NCBI RefSeq assembly: GCF_045124755.1
Contig: NZ_JBGVMK010000140.1
Length of the DNA stretch: 64,000 nucleotides
Source: Succinimonas sp045124755
Lineage (GTDB): Bacteria > Pseudomonadota > Gammaproteobacteria > Enterobacterales > Succinivibrionaceae
Direction: 5' to 3' (one strand)
Positions 54,143-61,745 of this stretch are shown here, piece by piece; positions within the stretch are counted from its first letter, which is position 1, and each line of letters starts with the position of its first letter. The notes beneath the pieces are model-generated. The model was given only the letters and a program-made list of their open reading frames with translations. It was not told the DNA's origin and searched no databases. The position numbers were made by a program, and so were the translations under genes.

Positions 54143-54877
54143 ATGCTGGCAGGATTTTTACAGAACGGGAACCTTGCGGAGGTCATTCACGGCCTCACCG
54201 AAGCCCATCTGGTTCCCCTCTCTTCAGAAGAACCCGGCATCAGACTTACCCCCGGAGCCGCTCAGGCCTTCCGGGAGCTTCAGGATCTGGCCCGGCGGGA
54301 CGGTCTTAATCTCAGGGCCGCCTCGGGCTTCCGGAGCTTCGAGAGGCAGAGCAGGATCTTTGCCGGCAAGATGGACGGATCCCGGCCGGTTCTGGACCGA
54401 AACGAACAGCCTCTGGACATCCGGGGCATGGATCCCGAGGAGCTTATCAGAGCCATTCTGGTGTTCAGCGCGGTTCCGGGGCTGTCCCGGCATCATTTCG
54501 GCACCGACATTGACGTCTATGATCCGGATCTGGTGCCGGAGGGCGGCTCTCTGGAGCTCACCAATCTGGAATACCGGGAGGGACCTCAGGCTCCTCTGTC
54601 CCGCTGGCTGGAGGAACATATGAAGGAATGCGCCTTCTTCCGGCCCTATCTTGAGGACACCCCCTGGTCAGCCGGGGAGCTCTGGCACATCAGCTATGCT
54701 CCCGATGCGGATGTCCTTGCGGCGGCGCTGGCCCCGGAGGAAAGCCTGGCCTTTATCAGGGAATCCGCCCTGCCCGGAAAGGAAATCCTGGCCAAAATCA
54801 TCGCCGCCGAATTTGCGGAAAGGTTCCGCATTTTCTCCCCGGGGGCCAGCCGGAGTTTTCAGGTGAAAAGCCGGTAA
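54143..54877 (+). CDS. VanY/M15-family D-Ala-D-Ala carboxypeptidase-like protein
   Basis: A 244-residue peptidase of the M15B type that trims D-Ala from peptidoglycan. The zinc-binding motifs are SRHHFGTDIDVYD (about 114-126, the SxHxxGxxxD pattern) and ELWHISYA (about 178-185). ASGFRSFERQ (about 59-68) is the usual substrate-side loop. No signal peptide is visible, so the protein may be cytoplasmic (murein recycling) or the N-terminus may start elsewhere. Lies alone between the divergent ligase-like gene and the poly-ferredoxin operon. Confidence 0.8.
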   Translation: MLAGFLQNGNLAEVIHGLTEAHLVPLSSEEPGIRLTPGAAQAFRELQDLARRDGLNLRAASGFRSFERQSRIFAGKMDGSRPVLDRNEQPLDIRGMDPEELIRAILVFSAVPGLSRHHFGTDIDVYDPDLVPEGGSLELTNLEYREGPQAPLSRWLEEHMKECAFFRPYLEDTPWSAGELWHISYAPDADVLAAALAPEESLAFIRESALPGKEILAKIIAAEFAERFRIFSPGASRSFQVKSR

Positions 54878-54963
54878 CAGAGACGGAAAGCAAAAGTCGG
54901 ACGGAAAGGAAAAAGTCAGACAGAGAATAAAGACAAACCAGAGCAACAACACAGAATTGAAAA

Positions 54964-55026
54964 GCTCCTGCATTTGCGCCGGCCTGAAAACAGAGCTGCA
55001 GGAGCCCTTAAGCAGCGATTGCTTAA
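54964..55026 (+). promoter_or_regulatory. Two adjacent inverted repeats before the poly-ferredoxin gene
   Basis: GCTCCTGCA (54964-54972) with TGCAGGAGC (54997-55005), then TTAAGCA GCGAT TGCTTAA (55008-55026). Neither is followed by a T run on the plus strand, so regulation of the downstream operon is more likely than termination. Position is 58-120 bases before the start. Confidence 0.4.
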
Positions 55027-55083
55027 CTAAAAGAATATATCAGAGGAATGGTGTGCCAAGAGTGGCATTTACAGGAGCTGTAT

Positions 55084-56199
55084 ATGGACAATTTAGAAAA
55101 TTCACCAAGCGAACTTGTGGCGTTTGTAGCCTGTAACGGTCATGCCGCCGCCTCGGCGGGATTTGCCGCGTGCAAATCCTGCGCCGAGGCGGTTCAGACC
55201 GGTTTCAGACGCGGCGACTGCAAAAGCGGCTGCGTCGGCATCGGATCGTGTGTTTCCGCGTGCAGCAAAGGAGCTCTTAAGCTCCAGGACGGGCGCATTA
55301 CTGTAGACCGGGATTTGTGCAACGGCTGCGGCGACTGCGCCGCTGCCGGTGTCTGTCCGCAGCATCTGATAAAGATGATCCCCCGCAAGGCCACGAACTT
55401 TATTCCCTGCTCATCCTCCGAAGAGGACGAGGAGACCGTGCGCAATACCTGCGGCTATGGCTGCATTGCCTGCGGCGAATGCGAAAGAGCCTGCCCGGTG
55501 GGCGCGGTTCACATCGTGAACAATCATGCCGTTATTGATTACTCAAAGTGCGTCGGCTGCACGGCCTGCATGGTCAAGTGCAAAAAGAAGATCATTCAGG
55601 ACACCCTCCATGACCTCGCCAAATTAAAGGACAAGGTCGCCTTTGTGCGCTGCAGCGGCGGCAGCAGGGCTCAGGCCGCTTACAAGGAACTGGGGGTTAA
55701 GGACTGCCATGAAGCCATGAAGGTGGATCCCAAAGAGCATAATCTCTGCTACACCAGCTGCTGCGGCCTCGGTTCCTGCACCCAGGTCTGCCGCTTCGGC
55801 GCCATCAGCGTGGTGGACGGCACCGCCTATGTGGATCCGGAAAAGTGCGTCGGCTGCCGGGACTGCGTCCGGGAATGCCCCAAAAAGATTATCAGCATCG
55901 TCCCGTACAAGGGGATCAAGCAGGTGCCCTGCTCCAGCACCGCAGACTATTATGACAAGACTCAGGTCTGCGATTCCGGCTGCACTGCCTGCCGGGACTG
56001 CGCTGACAACTGCCCTAACGGCGCGATTTACATGAAGGAAATGCATGCGGAGATAGATCCCAATGCCTGCGTAAACTGCAAGGTTTGCCAGTATGTGTGC
56101 GGCAGAAATGTGATCAGGGAAATGAAGGTGTCTGCCGCGGCGGAGCTTCAGAGAGCCGCCCTTGAACGCGTTCAGGCGAAAACCGGAGAGGAGAATTAA
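55084..56199 (+). CDS. Internally duplicated poly-ferredoxin (RnfB-like)
   Basis: A 371-residue electron carrier made of two similar halves. Each starts with AFVxC (about 14 and 188), has an upper cysteine cluster, a CNGCGDC/CVGCRDC-type 4Fe-4S motif, a PCSS segment after a KK or RK-x-F/K-Q-V-type linker, and two further Cys motifs, ending in a [KR][KN][KV]I pattern. More than 30 cysteines suggest six or more clusters. It lies four bases before the PFOR gene, so it is the likely electron acceptor of pyruvate oxidation. The ATG at 55084 with CAGGAG upstream is preferred to an earlier in-frame start. Confidence 0.8.
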   Translation: MDNLENSPSELVAFVACNGHAAASAGFAACKSCAEAVQTGFRRGDCKSGCVGIGSCVSACSKGALKLQDGRITVDRDLCNGCGDCAAAGVCPQHLIKMIPRKATNFIPCSSSEEDEETVRNTCGYGCIACGECERACPVGAVHIVNNHAVIDYSKCVGCTACMVKCKKKIIQDTLHDLAKLKDKVAFVRCSGGSRAQAAYKELGVKDCHEAMKVDPKEHNLCYTSCCGLGSCTQVCRFGAISVVDGTAYVDPEKCVGCRDCVRECPKKIISIVPYKGIKQVPCSSTADYYDKTQVCDSGCTACRDCADNCPNGAIYMKEMHAEIDPNACVNCKVCQYVCGRNVIREMKVSAAAELQRAALERVQAKTGEEN

Positions 56200-56202
56200 A
56201 TC

Positions 56203-59200
56203 ATGATTAACCGCAAGATTAAAACCATGGATGGCAATACGGCCGCCGCGCATGTGGCCTATGCCTTTTCTGAGGTGTCCGCCATCTACCCTATCACTCC
56301 CTCCTCCCCCATGGCGGAGAGCATGGATGAATGGGTGTCCCAGGGCAGACTGAACATTTTCGGGGAAAAGGTCAAGATCGTGGAAATGGAGTCCGAGGCC
56401 GGAGCGGCCGGCGCCGTGCACGGTTCGGTGACTGCCGGTTCCTATACCACCACCTTCACCGCCTCCCAGGGACTTCTGCTCATGATCCCGAACATGTACA
56501 AGCTGGCCGGCGAACAGGCTCCGGTGGTGTTCCATGTTGCGGCCAGAGCTCTGGCGTCCCACGCCCTGTCGATCTTCGGAGATCATTCCGACGTCATGGC
56601 CTGCCGGCAGACCGGCTTTGCCATGCTCTGCTCCGGCAATGTGCAGCAGGTAATGGATCTCTCGGCCGTGGCCCATCTGGCCACCATCGCCGGCAAGGTG
56701 CCCATGATGCACTTCTTTGACGGCTTCAGAACCTCCCATGAGTATCAGAAGATCCACGTCTGGGATTACGACACCCTGAAGTCCATGGTGGATTATGACA
56801 AGGTGAAGGCCTTCAAGGACAGCGCCCTGAACCCGAATCATCCGCACTGCATGGGCAGCGCCGAACAGCCGGAGACCTTCTTCCAGCACCGGGAGGCTTC
56901 AAACAGCGCCTACCTGTCCACGGTGGATACCATAGTGAGCTACATGGACAAGATCAACGAGGCCATCGGCACTGATTACAAGCCGTTCAATTACTACGGC
57001 GCGCCGGATGCCGAGGAAATCATCATCGCCATGGGATCCGTCTGCGATGCCGCCGAAGAGGTGGTGGATTACCTCAATGCCAGGGGCAAAAAGACCGGCA
57101 TTGTTGAGGTGCATCTCTACCGCCCCTTCTCCGCAAAGCATCTCGTTTCCGTAATTCCAGACACGGTGAAGAAGATTGCCGTTCTGGATCGCACCAAGGA
57201 GCCGGGTTCCATCGGGGAGCCGCTGCTTCTGGACGTGATTGCCGCCCTGAAGGGAACCAAGATGGATAAGGCGCTGGTGGTAGGCGGACGCTACGGTCTG
57301 GGTTCCAAGGACGTGCAGCCCGGGGATATTCTGGCCGTGTACGAGAACCTCTGGAGCGATGCTCCCAAAAAGGAATTCACCCTGTCCATCAACGATGACG
57401 TCACCCATCTCTCCATCGCCGGATCCCAGAATCCCGATGTCTCCCCCGCCGGCACCCATGCCTGCAAATTCTGGGGCCTCGGAGCCGACGGCACCGTGGG
57501 TGCTAATAAGAACAGCGTCAAGATCATCGGCGATCATACCGACAAGTATGTTCAGGCATATTTCCAGTATGACTCCAAGAAATCCGGCGGCGTGACTATT
57601 TCCCACCTGCGCTTCGGCGACAATCCCATTAAGTCTTCCTACTATGTCAAGCAGGCTAACTTTGTGGCCTGCCACAACAGCTCCTACCTGCGCAAGTATG
57701 ACATGGTGGAGGATGTCAAGCCCGGCGGGTATTTCCTGCTTAACTGCGCCTGGAACGACGAGGAGCTGGATAAGTACCTTCCCGGAAAGGTCAAGCGCTA
57801 CATCGCCTGCAATGACGTTAAGTTCTACACCTGCGATGCGGTATCCATCGCCAAGAGAATCGGCCTGGGTGCCAGACGCACCAACACCGTGCTGCAGGCG
57901 GCCTTCTTCAAGCTGGCAGCCATTATTCCCATTGACGATGCCGTGGCCTACATGAAGGATGCCATCCAGCATACCTACGCCAAGAAGGGCCAGAACATTG
58001 TGGATATGAACAATGCCGCGGTGGACGAGGGTGTTAAGAGCGTGCATCAGGTAACCATTCCGGAAGCCTGGAAGACCGCTCCTGATGACGATCCTTTGCC
58101 CAGACTTGCGGGCCGGGATCAGACCCATACCGATTATCTCAACGACATTATGGTGCCCACCAACAGACTGGACGGCGATCATATTCCGGTATCCAAGTTC
58201 CTGGCTACGGTTAACGGCATGATCCCCTCCGGCACCGCCGCCTTTGAAAAGCGCGACATCGCCGCAGATCTTCCGGTATGGAACCCCCGGAACTGCATGC
58301 AGTGCAACTGGTGCTCTCTGGTCTGCCCGCACGGCGCCATCCGGCCGTTTGTGATTTCCGCGGAAGAAGCGGCCCAATATCCGGAAGCAGTGCCTCTTAA
58401 GGGCTCTCCCGACAAGTACTTCATCATGGCGGTATCCGTCAAGGACTGCACCGGCTGCGGCTCCTGCGCCAGCGCCTGCCCGGCCCATAACAAGGCCCTG
58501 ACCATGACGGTTTCCACCGAGGATGCGGTTGAAAAGCGGCAGAAGATGTATGACGCCCTGTTCGCCGGCAAGAAGCTGGTCAAGGATATCAGCAACAAGG
58601 ACATCGACATTAAGAATTCCCAGTTCCGCCAGCCCTTGCTGGAATTCTCGGGCGCCTGCCCCGGCTGCGGCGAATCTCCATACGCCAAGCTGGTTACGCA
58701 GCTCTTCGGTTCCAGAATGTTCATTGCCAACGCCACCGGCTGTTCTTCCATCTGGGGCTGCAGCGCTCCCTCCACCCCCTACACCGTTGATGAAAACGGC
58801 CGGGGCCCGGCCTGGGCTAACTCCCTCTTCGAGGACAATGCGGAATTCGGCATGGGCATGCTGGTTTCGGTAAACGCCCGGAGACAGGAGCTCAGGACTG
58901 CCGCCTCTTCTCTCAAGGGAGATCTGGAGATTCTGGGCAAACAGTGGGCAGAACACATGGACGACGCGGAGCTTTCCGAAGCTTACGGAAAAGAGCTGGC
59001 CCTGAAGTGCCAGGCTGCTCCGGCTGACGATGAAGCCGCCCGGTTTATCGTCAATAACGCCGATCTTCTGGGGAAGCCCTCCATGTGGATCTTCGGCGGC
59101 GACGGCTGGGCCTACGACATCGGCTACGGCGGCCTCGATCATGTGCTGGCCTCCGGAGAGAACGTCAATGTTCTGGTATTTGACACCGAGGTTTACTCCA

Positions 59201-59739
59201 ACACCGGCGGTCAGGCCTCCAAGGCTACCCAGATCGGCGCCATCGCCAAGTTTGCCGCCTCCGGCAAGATGGTCAAGAAGAAGGATCTGGCTCAGATGGC
59301 CATGGCCTACGGCTCCGTTTACGTGGCCCAGATCGCCATGGGCGCCAATCCGGCTCAGACCATCAAGGCCTTCAAGGAGGCTGAAGCGTACAACGGTCCT
59401 TCCCTCATCATTGCCTATGCGCCCTGCATCAACCACGGCGTGAAGGCCGGCATGAACAATGCCATGCTGGAAATGCAGCATGCGGTAAGATCCGGCTACT
59501 GGCATCTCTTAAGATACAATCCGGATCTGGTGGCCCAGGGGAAGAATCCTTTGGCTATCGACAGTCTCAAACCTACCGAGGATTATCAGAAGTTCCTGAT
59601 GGGCGAGGTGCGTTATAACTCTCTCAAGCTCAAGTTCCCCGACAAGGCCGAGGATGCCTTCAAGGCTTCCGAAAAGGCGGCCATGGATCGGTATGAAACT
59701 CTGATTAATCGCAAGAACAGCATGGAGCCCAGAAAATGA
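56203..59739 (+). CDS. nifJ: Pyruvate:ferredoxin (flavodoxin) oxidoreductase
   Basis: A 1178-residue one-chain PFOR, oxidising pyruvate and CoA to acetyl-CoA, CO2 and reduced ferredoxin; it is oxygen sensitive and typical of anaerobes. N-terminal pyrimidine domain: AYPITPSSPMAE-like IYPITPSSPMAES (about 31-43). Two 4Fe-4S motifs, CMQCNWCSLVCP and CTGCGSCASACP (about 700-765). A proximal cluster starts GACPGCGESPYAK, and the thiamine-pyrophosphate site is GDGWAYDIGYGG...TEVYSNTGGQ (about 965-1005). All domains are complete and the length matches the family. The stop overlaps the start of the next gene (ATGA). Confidence 0.97.
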   Translation: MINRKIKTMDGNTAAAHVAYAFSEVSAIYPITPSSPMAESMDEWVSQGRLNIFGEKVKIVEMESEAGAAGAVHGSVTAGSYTTTFTASQGLLLMIPNMYKLAGEQAPVVFHVAARALASHALSIFGDHSDVMACRQTGFAMLCSGNVQQVMDLSAVAHLATIAGKVPMMHFFDGFRTSHEYQKIHVWDYDTLKSMVDYDKVKAFKDSALNPNHPHCMGSAEQPETFFQHREASNSAYLSTVDTIVSYMDKINEAIGTDYKPFNYYGAPDAEEIIIAMGSVCDAAEEVVDYLNARGKKTGIVEVHLYRPFSAKHLVSVIPDTVKKIAVLDRTKEPGSIGEPLLLDVIAALKGTKMDKALVVGGRYGLGSKDVQPGDILAVYENLWSDAPKKEFTLSINDDVTHLSIAGSQNPDVSPAGTHACKFWGLGADGTVGANKNSVKIIGDHTDKYVQAYFQYDSKKSGGVTISHLRFGDNPIKSSYYVKQANFVACHNSSYLRKYDMVEDVKPGGYFLLNCAWNDEELDKYLPGKVKRYIACNDVKFYTCDAVSIAKRIGLGARRTNTVLQAAFFKLAAIIPIDDAVAYMKDAIQHTYAKKGQNIVDMNNAAVDEGVKSVHQVTIPEAWKTAPDDDPLPRLAGRDQTHTDYLNDIMVPTNRLDGDHIPVSKFLATVNGMIPSGTAAFEKRDIAADLPVWNPRNCMQCNWCSLVCPHGAIRPFVISAEEAAQYPEAVPLKGSPDKYFIMAVSVKDCTGCGSCASACPAHNKALTMTVSTEDAVEKRQKMYDALFAGKKLVKDISNKDIDIKNSQFRQPLLEFSGACPGCGESPYAKLVTQLFGSRMFIANATGCSSIWGCSAPSTPYTVDENGRGPAWANSLFEDNAEFGMGMLVSVNARRQELRTAASSLKGDLEILGKQWAEHMDDAELSEAYGKELALKCQAAPADDEAARFIVNNADLLGKPSMWIFGGDGWAYDIGYGGLDHVLASGENVNVLVFDTEVYSNTGGQASKATQIGAIAKFAASGKMVKKKDLAQMAMAYGSVYVAQIAMGANPAQTIKAFKEAEAYNGPSLIIAYAPCINHGVKAGMNNAMLEMQHAVRSGYWHLLRYNPDLVAQGKNPLAIDSLKPTEDYQKFLMGEVRYNSLKLKFPDKAEDAFKASEKAAMDRYETLINRKNSMEPRK

Positions 59740-61115
59740 TCAACTTTACCAGGAAAAAAACTGAGATGCCTGAACAGAGCGTGGCTCAGCGTCGTTCCAG
59801 CTTTGCCGAGTCCCAGACCGGCTACACCGAGGATATGGCCATCTGCGAAGCGATGCGCTGTCTCAAGTGCCGCGAGCATCCGTGCATGACCAGGGGGTGC
59901 CCGGTGCACAACGATATCCCGGCGTTTATTGACTGCATTTGCGAAGGCCGTTTTGAGGATGCTTATCAGATCCTGAGCAAGACCACCTGCCTTCCGGCGG
60001 TGTGCGGCCGGGTCTGCCCTCACGAGGAGCAGTGCGAAGGCAACTGCGTCCGGGGGATCAAGGGCGAGAGCGTCAGCATCGGAGCTCTGGAGCGTTTTGT
60101 GGCCGACTGGCATCGCGCTCACGTCATCGCCGCAGCGGACGCTGAAACACCCCGCATCGGCAAAAAGGTTGCCGTTGTGGGAGCCGGCCCTGCCGGTATC
60201 GCCGCCGCCGGCGATCTCGCCGCTTTGGGCTATGACGTTACGGTATTCGAAAAAACTGACGTTTTAGGAGGCGTGCTGACCTACGGCATTCCCGAATTCA
60301 GACTGCCGAAGGAAATCGTTAAAAACGAAATCCGGAAGCTTGAGAAAAGGAAGGTTACCTTTGAATTAGGCAAGGCTCTGGGGACTGATTTTTCATTAGA
60401 CGATCTGCAGGGAAAAATGGGCTTCAGTGCCGTGTTTATCGGCGTCGGCACCGGCATTGCCCAGACCATGAACATCCCCGGCGAGGATCTTGCCGGCTGC
60501 TATTTGGCTCAGGATTTCTTAAATACCATAAACCTTAAGCAGGACACCGCTGAAAAATTCCCCCGGTATCATACCATTGCCATTATCGGCGGCGGCAACG
60601 TGGCTATGGACGCCTGCCGCAGCGCCGTGAGAACCGGAGCCGAGCGGGTGCTTATAGTCTATCGCCGCACCGAAGCCGAAATGCCGGCCTATGAGGGGGA
60701 AATCAAGGAGGCCCGGGACGAAGGGGTGGAATTTGTCTTCCTGACCAAACCTCTGAGAATTCTCGGCCATGACGGCAAGGTTTCCGGACTTGAATGCCTG
60801 AAAACCAAGCTGGGCGAGGATGATTCCCGGGGATACCGCAAGCCTGTGGATGTGCCCGGCACCGAGCATACCATGGATGCTGACTGCGTGATTATGGCTA
60901 TCGGCAACGGCGCTGACATGGATCTCATGCAAAAGTGCGGGCTTAAATGCGATGCCAAGGGACGGCTGGAAGTGGATCCGGAAACCTGCGAAACCTCCAG
61001 AGCCGGAGTCTACGCCGGCGGCGATGCCGTAACGGGCCCGCTTACCGTCATAAGCGCCATGGGAGCCGGACGCAAAGCAGCCGTGGCCATTCATAAAAAG
61101 CTGAGCGGGATTTGA
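59736..61115 (+). CDS. GltD/NfnL-like FAD-NAD(P) oxidoreductase
   Basis: A 459-residue protein of the glutamate synthase small-subunit family. N-terminal cysteines (CLKCREHPC, CPVHNDIPAF; CGRVCPHEEQCEGNC) bind 4Fe-4S clusters. Dinucleotide folds are VVGAGPAGIAAAGDL (about 146-160, FAD) and IIGGGNVAMDACRSA (about 285-299, NAD(P)H). No glutamate synthase large subunit and no NfnS partner lies adjacent. Its coupling to nifJ suggests it moves electrons between reduced ferredoxin and NADP(H), or acts as a stand-alone TIGR01316-type protein. It ends the operon before a strong terminator. Confidence 0.82.
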   Translation: MINFTRKKTEMPEQSVAQRRSSFAESQTGYTEDMAICEAMRCLKCREHPCMTRGCPVHNDIPAFIDCICEGRFEDAYQILSKTTCLPAVCGRVCPHEEQCEGNCVRGIKGESVSIGALERFVADWHRAHVIAAADAETPRIGKKVAVVGAGPAGIAAAGDLAALGYDVTVFEKTDVLGGVLTYGIPEFRLPKEIVKNEIRKLEKRKVTFELGKALGTDFSLDDLQGKMGFSAVFIGVGTGIAQTMNIPGEDLAGCYLAQDFLNTINLKQDTAEKFPRYHTIAIIGGGNVAMDACRSAVRTGAERVLIVYRRTEAEMPAYEGEIKEARDEGVEFVFLTKPLRILGHDGKVSGLECLKTKLGEDDSRGYRKPVDVPGTEHTMDADCVIMAIGNGADMDLMQKCGLKCDAKGRLEVDPETCETSRAGVYAGGDAVTGPLTVISAMGAGRKAAVAIHKKLSGI

Positions 61116-61171
61116 CGCAGGGCGCTGAGGCGCTTTTGCGGTTAAAACGCGGTTAATCCGCAAACCGAGGT

Positions 61172-61202
61172 AACGGGAGATCGAGGTCTCCCGTTTTTTT
61201 TG
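61172..61202 (+). terminator. Rho-independent terminator of the poly-ferredoxin-nifJ operon
   Basis: AACGGGAGA (61172-61180), six-base loop, TCTCCCGTT (61187-61195) and a T run. Confidence 0.9.
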
Positions 61203-61745
61203 TTTACGAGGGGCATATTCAGGGAGCCTGACAGCCTCTTCCGGAAATACTGCTCCCATTTGCGCCGGCAATTCCCCTGCTGACATACAGAATAAACTGT
61301 TTCCTGAATGCCTCTCTTCTGGCAGAAAGTTAAAGCCGGACGTCGTATCAGTCTCGGAACTTCTGACACCATTATTTGCCGAAATTGCCCGGGAAGTCAT
61401 GAATCGCGCTGGCCGTAAACCGGGGAGCATGAACGCTGACAGCATCTGTGTCGGCGCTTTATTCAGAACCTGAAAGCGGCAGCGCCGGCGACAGCTGAGC
61501 TTTCCGGTGAATGATGCAAATACGCGCCAGTGATTTCGTTACATGGCGGTCCGAAAACATGAGAGACAGAGTTCATAATGTTGGATTAACGAGGTATTGC
61601 AAACAGTGAAACGTGATGAACCATACATTGTCTATATACTTGTTTTTTTACAATTACTGCTATTGCCCCTGTGTTTTTGGAACTTTTTTAATTTCCAGGA
61701 AAGGGAACGCTTATTGCTGATTTTTAATTACGGAGTCTGCTTACC
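61203..61745. other. Intergenic region before the lipoprotein gene
   Basis: About 540 bases without a supportable gene. The last 180 bases become AT-rich (for example TACATTGTCTATATACTTG around 61625-61643) and probably contain the promoter of the lipoprotein gene, but no pair of boxes is clear. Confidence 0.4.

Noticed and set aside
55624..56889. 421-codon minus-strand open frame over the poly-ferredoxin/nifJ junction
   Set aside because: Spans two well supported genes on the other strand; His/Gly/Ala-rich composition typical of a shadow frame.
56899..59505. 868-codon minus-strand open frame inside nifJ
   Set aside because: Antisense of a GC-rich conserved gene with no ribosome binding site or recognisable domains; nifJ is certain on the plus strand.
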